Shown here piece by piece: positions 7,865-13,920 of a DNA stretch of 40,642 nt. The notes below the pieces were generated by a model. That model made no database searches. It had not been told where the DNA came from and saw nothing but the letters and a program-made list of their open reading frames with translations. The stretch is from contig NZ_SOSC01000017.1 of assembly GCF_005049285.1 (NCBI RefSeq), positions 1 through 40,642 of the forward strand, read 5' to 3'. The number at the start of each line of letters is the position of its first letter. The first letter of the stretch is position 1. The DNA is from Halorientalis salina (GTDB lineage: Archaea > Halobacteriota > Halobacteria > Halobacteriales > Haloarculaceae). Both the position numbers and the translations under genes were made by a program.

Positions 7865-8812
7865 ATGTCTACGACCAGAGACTCGTCGGTCTCCTTCGAG
7901 GAGACCGACACGCGATCAGACGAGATGAACAGTACGATCGAACAGTGGATCGACGACCTCGTCGCCGGCGTCGACGACGCGCAGGCCAGCGCGGAGTTCC
8001 AGGAGTGGCTTGACGTCCAGAGTCGTTTCCACGACTACTCGTATCGGAACACGCTCCTCATCAAGCGGCAGTGTCCCGAGGCGAGCCGGGTGGCGGGCTA
8101 CCGGACGTGGCAGGAGGAGTTCGACCGTCACGTCACGGAGGGTGAGTCGGCCATCTGGATCTGGGCGCCGATCATCACCAAGCAGTGCCCGGAGTGCGAG
8201 AATTCGCCGAGCTATCACGAGGACAGCGACTGTGACTACCATGAGACGTCGCCCGAGGAGTGGTCCGAGGGCCTGGTCGGGTTCAAGCCCGCGCCGGTGT
8301 TCGATGTCTCCCAGACCGAGGGCGAACCGCTTCCCGACCTAGACACTGAAGCGACTGGGGACGCCGGCGATCTCGTCGAGCAGCTGACTGACGCCGCTGA
8401 CGACCTCGGCGTGACGGTGCGGATCGTTCCAGCCGAGGAGTGGACCCACGGCGAGGCGAAGGGTATCTGCGAGCAGCTGAGTCTCGTCGACGTTCAGCCG
8501 CTCGTCGAGGTACGTGATCGGGAGAACGAGGCCGACCTCGCGCGAACGCTGATTCACGAGTACGCTCACGCCCTGCTCCACTTCGACGTCGACGACGACA
8601 CCGAACGGGCGAAACGCGAGGTCGAGGCCGAAGCCGTCGCCTACGTCGTCGGGCGCTACTGTGGGTTGGACACCAGCGGGTCGGCGTTCTACCTCGCTGC
8701 GTGGGAGTCGGATAACCCCGAGGTCGTTCGCGAGCGGCTCGGACGGATCAGTTCCACAGCAGAAGAGCTCATCGACGTGCTCGAAAGCGAATCTTCGTCC
8801 CAATCCAGTTAA
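7865..8812 (+). CDS. ArdC-like domain plus HEXXH metallopeptidase, anti-restriction-like
   Basis: 315 residues from ATG 7865. The N-terminal region (FHDYSYRNTLLIKRQCPEAS, then VAGYRTWQEEF and GESAIWIWAP) matches the ArdC-type ssDNA-binding domain of plasmid anti-restriction proteins. An insertion near residues 107-125 carries CPEC and further Cys/His, possibly a zinc knuckle. The C-terminal half has the metallopeptidase motif HEYAH (His231, Glu232, His235) and a downstream EVEAEAVAYVVG helix that can supply the third zinc ligand, as in ImmA/IrrE-like peptidases. Known ArdC proteins shield incoming plasmid ssDNA from host restriction. The open frame begins at 7811 inside leader hairpin copy 5; ATG 7865 is the credible start. 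Stop TAA overlaps inverted repeat copy B. Confidence 0.82.
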   Translation: MSTTRDSSVSFEETDTRSDEMNSTIEQWIDDLVAGVDDAQASAEFQEWLDVQSRFHDYSYRNTLLIKRQCPEASRVAGYRTWQEEFDRHVTEGESAIWIWAPIITKQCPECENSPSYHEDSDCDYHETSPEEWSEGLVGFKPAPVFDVSQTEGEPLPDLDTEATGDAGDLVEQLTDAADDLGVTVRIVPAEEWTHGEAKGICEQLSLVDVQPLVEVRDRENEADLARTLIHEYAHALLHFDVDDDTERAKREVEAEAVAYVVGRYCGLDTSGSAFYLAAWESDNPEVVRERLGRISSTAEELIDVLESESSSQSS

Positions 8813-8850
8813 CCAACAGAGTGATGGATTCCTTCCGCTCTGTTGGTTAA
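8809..8850. repeat. 42-bp inverted repeat, copy B
   Basis: TTAACCAACAGAG (8809-8821) and CTCTGTTGGTTAA (8838-8850) form perfect 13-bp arms, the longest of the four copies. It overlaps the stop codon of the ArdC-like gene and is followed directly by GTTTTT of leader hairpin copy 6, so in RNA it would look like a stem-loop plus T-tract terminator. Confidence 0.8.
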
Positions 8851-8851
8851 G

Positions 8852-8880
8852 TTTTTCAGTGCCCGCGGAGGGGCGGAGGC
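8852..8880 (+). promoter_or_regulatory. Leader hairpin element, copy 6
   Basis: A T5 tract (8852-8856), CAGT, then GCCC (8861-8864) pairing with GGGC (8871-8874), followed by GGAGGCGCGTTCTGA. Abuts inverted repeat copy B and ends 19 nt before the SWIM protein start. Confidence 0.55.
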
Positions 8881-8899
8881 GCGTTCTGACCTCCGTCGA

Positions 8900-9718
8900 A
8901 TGATGACTGAACCCTATCTCACGACGGTCCTCGAGGAAGCCGAGCACGTCGCCGAGCAGCACGATCAGGTCGCCCGAACGACAGACAACCAAGCCCACGA
9001 GTACCTCCGATACGCCGTTCTTCGGGTGCTTGAAGGCGAGGCGGACCACCTCCCAGCAGACTGGACGCCGATCAACGGCGTGACCGTCGGCTACGGGAGC
9101 GACGAGGCGATGTACGACAGCTGGAGCTCCAGCGAAGACTGGTGGGAGACCGTCTCGCCGCAGGAGGCGTGTACCCGCTTCCGGGTGTTCTTCCCGGACA
9201 ACCACCAGACAGTTCCCCGTGACATCGTCGACGTGATGGCTGCGCTGGGTGCCTGGCGCGTCTGGACTGGGTGCGCAGCCGCGTGCGGCTCCTACGACCA
9301 TCGCGAGCGCCGCGAGGTCCACTACCTGTGGCCGGAAGGCCATCCGGTGGAGGAAGTGCTCCACGAGCGGCTCAGGGGACCTGCGGAAGCCGTCGCTCCC
9401 GACGGTGGCCGAACGGGCGACGTTCGCGACCGACTGGTCGTCGACGAGAACGCACAGTCGGAGGACGATCTTGAGCCCCGCACGAAGCGTGCCGTCGCCG
9501 AAGCGATGGACGTCTCACTCCTCTCGAAGGGTGGCCGCTACGAGTTACAGTCTGCGTCCGGGAACCGGTACGAAGTCGACGTCATCGGCGAATCGTGTAC
9601 CTGTCCCGACTGGCAGCAACGTTCACCCGAAGGCGGCTGCAAGCACCTGCGCCGCGTCGATCACGAGATCAAACGGGGCCGCGTTCCCCGACCAGACGGC
9701 CGCCTTCCCTCCCCGTAG
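8900..9718 (+). CDS. SWIM zinc-finger protein
   Basis: 272 residues. The C-terminus has a canonical SWIM motif: C233-x-C235 (SCTCPDW), 11 residues, then C247-x-H249 (GGCKHL), preceded by a strand-rich GNRYEVDVIGE as in other SWIM proteins. SWIM fingers bind DNA or mediate protein contacts. The first 200 residues are acidic and unassigned, with tryptophan-rich stretches (SSSEDWWETV, LGAWRVWTG). Two adjacent ATGs occur (8900 and 8903). The longer frame from 8843 runs through the leader and is rejected. Unlike many SWIM genes it is not next to an SNF2 helicase. Role unknown. Confidence 0.8.
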   Translation: MMTEPYLTTVLEEAEHVAEQHDQVARTTDNQAHEYLRYAVLRVLEGEADHLPADWTPINGVTVGYGSDEAMYDSWSSSEDWWETVSPQEACTRFRVFFPDNHQTVPRDIVDVMAALGAWRVWTGCAAACGSYDHRERREVHYLWPEGHPVEEVLHERLRGPAEAVAPDGGRTGDVRDRLVVDENAQSEDDLEPRTKRAVAEAMDVSLLSKGGRYELQSASGNRYEVDVIGESCTCPDWQQRSPEGGCKHLRRVDHEIKRGRVPRPDGRLPSP

Positions 9719-9729
9719 TCGTGGCCAGA

Positions 9730-10533
9730 CTACTCCACGGAACGGACTGTGTCGCCATCCCGACGGACCCGGTCGAACGTTGAGAGATACGCGATCCGGT
9801 CGTGAACCTCGTCAGTATCCAGCTCCAGTTTGGTGGCCAGTTCGTCGACGGTCATCGGCTCGTCGAGTGCCTGGAGGACTTCGAGCCCCCGGTAGTACCT
9901 GTTCGTGAGCTCCTGGACGCGGTCCTCGATCGGTGTGGTCACTCCGTACCGCTCCTCGAGTTCGACCAGCGCCTCGTTCGCGAACGTGGCGAACTGATCG
10001 TCCCCCAGGCGTTCGATCTGGGCTTCGAGTTCAGCCCGGACGACGTCGTAATCGAGGCCGGCCTGCACGAGCATATTCATGTCCTCGATGTCGTCGTCGC
10101 GGCCGGCGATCGCCTTGAACAGGAAGATATCCTCGTTGCTGACTAGCCGGACCGTCAGTCGATCCGTGTCGAGGAACGGCTCGCTGCGCTCTTGCATCCC
10201 GTCGGTGAGCACGAGCTTGTTCGCGACCTGCTGGTTGAAGATGTCGAGGCGACACCCGTCGTCGTTCTCGACGCAGCTCGTCGCCCCCAGCGCCCGGTAA
10301 TCTGGATCCAGCGATTGAACCTCCGCATACCCGAGGTCCATCAGGACCGCCCACAGCTGACCGTATGCGTCGCCATCCGGGACGACCAGGTCGATGTCTT
10401 TCGTCGCCCCCTTGAGGTCGCGCAGCGACATCGCGCCACCACCAATCAGGTAGACCGTGAGCGGGGCTGAGAGGCCATCCCCGATGCGCTGGAATTCGTT
10501 CTCGATGTACTCGCGTCCGAATGTTGGTCTCAT
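9730..10533 (-). CDS. Nucleotidyltransferase toxin-like protein (AbiEii/DUF6036-like)
   Basis: 267 residues. The nucleotidyltransferase core is clear: GGGAMS at 31-36, then D46 and D48 in DIDLVV, and a third Asp at 97 (CRLDIF). The C-terminal 60 residues look like a small winged helix (MTVDELATKLELDTDEVHDR). In AbiE-type type IV toxin-antitoxin systems such a protein transfers nucleotides, for example onto tRNA, and causes growth arrest. It is the second gene of a two-gene operon: its ATG overlaps the TAA of the upstream winged-helix gene by one base, which implies translational coupling. All three carboxylates are present, so activity is likely. Substrate unknown. Confidence 0.78.
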   Translation of the reverse strand: MRPTFGREYIENEFQRIGDGLSAPLTVYLIGGGAMSLRDLKGATKDIDLVVPDGDAYGQLWAVLMDLGYAEVQSLDPDYRALGATSCVENDDGCRLDIFNQQVANKLVLTDGMQERSEPFLDTDRLTVRLVSNEDIFLFKAIAGRDDDIEDMNMLVQAGLDYDVVRAELEAQIERLGDDQFATFANEALVELEERYGVTTPIEDRVQELTNRYYRGLEVLQALDEPMTVDELATKLELDTDEVHDRIAYLSTFDRVRRDGDTVRSVE

Positions 10534-11456
10534 TATGGTAGTGGCACCTCGTAGTCAGCCGCCAACTCCTGGAACTCGTCCCACTCCGGGAGCCGGTCGT
10601 CGTCGACCTCGCCGTGCGTCTCGAGGTAGCGGAGCAAGGCGTCGATTTCGTCTTCGAGGCCATACTTCGCCGCCTGCTCTCGGAGGTCCGCCTCGTCGAC
10701 GTCGACGTGGCTGAGCAGGAGGAGACAGTACGAGCGGTGGCGACTGCCGTCGTCGATCAGCAGCGTGTGACAGCAAAGTTCCGCCGGCGAGACTGCGTCG
10801 AGGTTCTCGGAGTAGACGTAGTAGCGGTGGCCGGTAAGCAGGAACTGGAGGTCGAAGGCCGCGAATCGAGCGAGGCCGGTTTCGTGGAACCCCTCTGCGT
10901 CGATCTCCTTCTCGGCCTGCGCGAGGAATTCGTCGTAGTCCTCCCAGAGAATCGTGCCCTTCGGGGCGACGGGTTCGAGGCGCTGGCGATGCAGCTGGTG
11001 TGCGAGTTCACGGGCGAACTCGTGGAGGCGGTCGAAGTCGGCGTTGAACTCGTAGTGGCCGTCGGCCGTCCCGACGAGACCACGGTCACGAAACCGCTTG
11101 AGGACGCGGTTAACCGTGTTGCGGTAGTTGTCGCTTCGATCGGCGATTTCGGAGACGGTTCGCGGCTGGTCGAGGTAGTACAGCACTTCGAGTGCCTTGC
11201 CCGTCAGCAGTTCGGGGAAGTCGATATGGGAGTGCTGGCGGACGAGATCTTGGTAGAGTTCGACGGCGCGAGCATCCGATGGAACGACTCGTTTTCGCCG
11301 CCCGTCGCGTTCCGTGTAGACGAGTCCCTTTTCGACGAGGTCGGCGACGGCACGAGAGAGGTAGCTCTCGCTGTGGTTGAGCTTCGTCGCGAGTTCGGAG
11401 ATCGTGTCGCCGCGGTCGACCGTGGCGAGGACCTCGAGTTCGATACGCCGGAGCAC
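10533..11456 (-). CDS. Winged-helix regulator, antitoxin partner of the nucleotidyltransferase
   Basis: About 307 residues from GTG 11456. Two helix-turn-helix segments are visible: ISELATKLNHSESYLSRAVA near residues 18-37 and VSEIADRSDNYRNTVNRVLK near 100-119. The rest is acidic with no membrane segment. The open frame extends to 11516, but a TATA box (11481-11487) lies inside that extension 25-31 nt before the GTG, so the shorter, leaderless form is right. The promoter is wrapped in an 8-bp inverted repeat, as expected for autorepression. Gene order and one-base overlap with the nucleotidyltransferase match an AbiE-like antitoxin-toxin pair. Confidence 0.72.
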   Translation of the reverse strand: MLRRIELEVLATVDRGDTISELATKLNHSESYLSRAVADLVEKGLVYTERDGRRKRVVPSDARAVELYQDLVRQHSHIDFPELLTGKALEVLYYLDQPRTVSEIADRSDNYRNTVNRVLKRFRDRGLVGTADGHYEFNADFDRLHEFARELAHQLHRQRLEPVAPKGTILWEDYDEFLAQAEKEIDAEGFHETGLARFAAFDLQFLLTGHRYYVYSENLDAVSPAELCCHTLLIDDGSRHRSYCLLLLSHVDVDEADLREQAAKYGLEDEIDALLRYLETHGEVDDDRLPEWDEFQELAADYEVPLP

Positions 11457-11470
11457 GGTGTAACATAGTA

Positions 11471-11496
11471 CGAAACTTGTATATAAAGAAGTTTCG
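11471..11496 (-). promoter_or_regulatory. TATA box inside an 8-bp inverted repeat, operator-promoter
   Basis: CGAAACTT (11471-11478) and AAGTTTCG (11489-11496) are perfect reverse complements, and the 10-bp centre contains the minus-strand TATA box TTTATAT. A protein bound here would block TBP, so this is a strong candidate autoregulatory operator of the winged-helix/nucleotidyltransferase operon. Confidence 0.75.
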
Positions 11497-11539
11497 AGTA
11501 GTGTTACAGTCAGCAAGCACGAGAGGCGTCTCCATCGTC

Positions 11540-11580
11540 TTAACCAACAAAACTATGGATTCGTGGGGCGTGTTGGTTAA
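11540..11580. repeat. 41-bp inverted repeat, copy C
   Basis: TTAACCAACA (11540-11549) and TGTTGGTTAA (11571-11580) with a 21-nt centre. It lies between the divergent winged-helix gene and the 107-residue gene, ending 14 nt before the latter's ATG. Unlike copies A and B it is not followed by a leader hairpin. Confidence 0.75.
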
Positions 11581-11594
11581 CACGAGAGTAGCCG

Positions 11595-11918
11595 ATGTCC
11601 TATGAACCCCCGACCCCACCGGCGAACCTCCCGACGGAGATCGTCAACACGCTCAACGAGTCGGACCCGGAGCAGCTTCGAGACGTTGCAACGTACGCTG
11701 AGGCGCTCGCCGAGCACAAGGAACGAGAGGCCCGTCTCGAGGAGTCGGCAGATCAAGAAGAGGTCGAAGAACGACCAGACGATCTTCCGGACGAGGTCCC
11801 GGCCAAAGCAACGATCACGATCAAGGAAATCAACGACAATCGCTACTACTACTGGCAGTGGCGGGAGGGAGAGAAGATTCGTTCTCAGTACAAGGGTCCG
11901 GTCAACCCGGACGAGTAA
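11595..11918 (+). CDS. Small acidic protein, DUF6788-like
   Basis: 107 residues. The N-terminal half is proline-rich and then helical and acidic (ATYAEALAEHKEREARLEES, a probable coiled coil). The C-terminal part has RYYYWQWREGEKIRSQYKGP, a strand-turn-strand motif I associate with DUF6788-type haloarchaeal proteins, which resembles a small nucleic-acid-binding hairpin. Function unknown. It stands upstream of the replication origin and directly follows inverted repeat copy C. Confidence 0.65.
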   Translation: MSYEPPTPPANLPTEIVNTLNESDPEQLRDVATYAEALAEHKEREARLEESADQEEVEERPDDLPDEVPAKATITIKEINDNRYYYWQWREGEKIRSQYKGPVNPDE

Positions 11919-11940
11919 AACTCGATGATAGAGGACACCC

Positions 11941-12023
11941 ACCCCACGTTTCCGTCGTAACTGGATGTTGGTGGAGGGGGTGACGCTGATTTCGAAGGGG
12001 CCACACCCCCCGCGTTTCCGTCG
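11941..12023 (-). repeat. Two origin-recognition-box-like repeats, reverse orientation
   Basis: ACCCCACGTTTCCGTCG (11941-11957) and ACCCCCCGCGTTTCCGTCG (12005-12023). Read on the minus strand these give CGACGGAAACGTGGGGT and a close relative: the GGAAAC core plus G-string typical of haloarchaeal ORB elements bound by Orc1/Cdc6. Confidence 0.75.
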
Positions 12024-12049
12024 TTTCTCCACGACGGTGTAGGGAGAGG

Positions 12050-12324
12050 CTACGATAGTGCTATACAGCCACTAATTCTGTTGACCTAGAACCAATCTAG
12101 AGATGAACTAACTTCTGCAACACATAGATTAAAGTGGTGTAGCCGAGAAAAGCTCATTAAGTGTACTTCGACCAAAGAAGGGGCGAAGTACTTCGCCCCC
12201 TCAGATGAAACGATCCTTTCCAGATGCTTCTGTAGACGGCCAGTATTGGACGGATAGGCCGCTCTCGTCTTTGGTATCTCGTCGTGGATGTCTTCTTCGA
12301 GTCCCCTCCCCACCTGTTCGGTGA
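12050..12324. other. Candidate duplex-unwinding region between inverted ORB-like repeats
   Basis: This gene-free stretch lies between reverse-oriented repeats on the left and forward-oriented repeats on the right. Its left half (about 12050-12165) is distinctly more A+T-rich than the flanking genes. That is the usual arrangement of a haloarchaeal origin. It also holds a perfect 20-bp palindrome, listed separately. No ORF in it looks real. Confidence 0.6.
12163..12199. repeat. Perfect 20-bp palindrome with an extra arm inside the origin
   Basis: GGGGCGAAGTACTTCGCCCC (12180-12199) is its own reverse complement. An additional GTACTTCG at 12163-12170 can pair with CGAAGTAC at 12184-12191 as an alternative fold. 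It may form a cruciform or serve as a protein-binding site in the origin. Confidence 0.7.
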
Positions 12325-12499
12325 TTACGACGGAAACGTGGGGTGTGTGAGTTCGGGATTCGACATCGAGGCGATGCTTCCGTCTACGGGTTTCCTCTCT
12401 CACGTCGGAAACGCGGCTATATTGTCAGCAATCCAATTCCACCGAATGACGGCATTTTCCGGCTGATATCGGACAAGGAACGTCGGAAACGTGGGGTGG
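12325..12499 (+). repeat. Origin-recognition-box-like repeats upstream of orc1, forward orientation
   Basis: TTACGACGGAAACGTGGGGT begins at 12325 and ACGTCGGAAACGTGGGGTGG at 12480. A degenerate third copy, CACGTCGGAAACGCGG, begins at 12401. They share GGAAACGTGGGG with the copies downstream of the initiator gene and face opposite to the pair at 11941-12023. Confidence 0.75.
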
Positions 12500-12513
12500 C
12501 GTTCTCCACTAGA

Positions 12514-12519
12514 TTTATA
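12514..12519 (+). promoter_or_regulatory. TATA box of orc1
   Basis: TTTATA at 12514-12519 lies about 30 nt before the ATG at 12549, which predicts a nearly leaderless transcript. The ORB-like repeat at 12480-12499 sits just upstream, so the initiator could repress its own promoter. Confidence 0.55.
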
Positions 12520-12548
12520 CTCCCCCCGCTCACACCGTGTGATATTCA

Positions 12549-13781
12549 ATGACGCCCGACTCTTCACCCAGTTCTGTCGACGATCCACTCTTTGAATCCG
12601 GGCATCGAATCTTCGCGAACAAGGATCTCCTGAAAATCGGCCATGTTCCGGAGGCTGACCGGATCGTCGGTCGCGACGAGGAAATCTCGAAGCTCGCGAA
12701 ACGTCTCAACGGTGCTGTCCACGGGTACTCCCCGGAGAACGTGATGATCTACGGGAAAACGGGGACCGGGAAATCTCTCGTTTCAAAACACGTCTGCCAG
12801 CGAGCTCAAAATGCCGCTCAGGATGGCGTCGAGATTGGAACCGCGTATATCGACTGTGCTGAAGACAACACGGAGACTCAAGCAATCTCCTCACTGGCCG
12901 CGAAGCTGAACGATGAATCTTCGACTGGAATCTCCGTCCCCCATACCGGCCTCAGTACGTCGAAATACTACAAACTCCTCTGGAAGACGCTCGACGCTCA
13001 ATTCGATTCTGTGATCATCATCCTCGACGAGATCGACTTGATGAACGACGACAGCGTGCTGATGAAGCTCTCGCGCGCTGAGGAGGCGGGGAAAATCGAC
13101 TGTAGCGTCGGCGTCATCGCGATCAGCAACAAGATTCAGTACGTCGACAACGTGAACGAGCGCGTGAAAAGTAGCTTCCAGCACAAGGAGCTGTTCTTCA
13201 AGCCATACGACGCCAACCAGCTCCGGGAGATCATGTTCAACCGCGAGGACGCCTTCCAGGACGACGTCCTTTCCGAGGACGTGATTCCGCTCTCCGCGGC
13301 CTTCGCCGCGCAGGAACACGGCGATGCTCGGAAGGCGATCGACATTCTTCGCCACGCCGGGGAGGTCGCCTACGAGGCCGGGGCAGAGCAGGTGACGGAG
13401 GAACACGTCCGCCAGGCACAGCAGCACGCCGAAAAGGACCGGTTCAGAGAACTCGTGAACGGCGCACCCACGCAGGCGAAGGCGGCGTTGCTGGCGCTCA
13501 CGGAGCTGAGTGTCAACAGCAACGACGATGCGTTCCTCACGAGCCGGGTGTACGACCAGTACGAACGCATCTGCAACCATCTCGATATGGATATCCTCTC
13601 CGTCCGCCGGTTCCGCGACATCCTGAAAGAGCAAGCCTTCCTCGGGGTTGTCGAAATCGAGAAGATCAACAAGGGGAGTGCGGGCGGCATCCACCTCCAG
13701 AACCGACTCATCGAAGATCCCCAGGTCGTACGCGAAACGATCCTCGAGGACAGCCGGATGCAGGACTGGACTCGCGAGTAG
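12549..13781 (+). CDS. orc1: Orc1/Cdc6 replication initiator
   Basis: 410 residues, normal length for archaeal Orc1/Cdc6. The AAA+ domain has Walker A GKTGTGKS (69-76), Walker B ILDEID (D160, E161), a sensor-1-like GVIAISN, and a sensor-2 helix with GDARKAIDILR. The C-terminal 100 residues are the winged-helix DNA-binding domain. It binds ORB repeats and recruits MCM. The gene is bracketed by about nine ORB-like repeats, which makes this an initiator with its cognate origin. Start ATG 12549 agrees with the TATA position. The N-terminal segment IVGRDEEISKLAKRL is typical of the family. No missing key residue. Confidence 0.95.
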   Translation: MTPDSSPSSVDDPLFESGHRIFANKDLLKIGHVPEADRIVGRDEEISKLAKRLNGAVHGYSPENVMIYGKTGTGKSLVSKHVCQRAQNAAQDGVEIGTAYIDCAEDNTETQAISSLAAKLNDESSTGISVPHTGLSTSKYYKLLWKTLDAQFDSVIIILDEIDLMNDDSVLMKLSRAEEAGKIDCSVGVIAISNKIQYVDNVNERVKSSFQHKELFFKPYDANQLREIMFNREDAFQDDVLSEDVIPLSAAFAAQEHGDARKAIDILRHAGEVAYEAGAEQVTEEHVRQAQQHAEKDRFRELVNGAPTQAKAALLALTELSVNSNDDAFLTSRVYDQYERICNHLDMDILSVRRFRDILKEQAFLGVVEIEKINKGSAGGIHLQNRLIEDPQVVRETILEDSRMQDWTRE

Positions 13782-13806
13782 TGACCCCCTACTACTGAGT
13801 GGGTGC

Positions 13807-13916
13807 GGACGACGGAAATCCGGGGTGGGGCGTGAGGAAACGACGGAAACGAGGGGGGCCGAAAATTACGTCGGAAACGTGGGGTTGGATCGAAACGACG
13901 GAAACCAGGGGTGGGG
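13807..13916 (+). repeat. Four origin-recognition-box-like repeats downstream of orc1
   Basis: CGACGGAAATCCGGGGTGGG (from 13810), AAACGACGGAAACGAGGGGG (from 13838), ACGTCGGAAACGTGGGGTTG (from 13868) and AAACGACGGAAACCAGGGGT (from 13893). All face the same way as the set just upstream of orc1, and they fill the gap between the convergent ends of orc1 and the polymerase gene. Confidence 0.75.
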
Positions 13917-13920
13917 TCCA

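Noticed and set aside
6243-8880. Integron-like attC sites
   Set aside because: Hairpins after each ORF suggested cassettes, but there is no integrase in the window and the elements lack the paired attC box structure. I kept them as leader elements of unknown function.
8339-9364. Minus-strand frame of 341 codons
   Set aside because: Shadow of the ArdC-like and SWIM genes, whose motifs (HEYAH, CxC...CxH) fix the coding strand.
10614-11468. Plus-strand frame of 284 codons
   Set aside because: Antisense to the winged-helix antitoxin-like gene, which has a matching promoter and operator.
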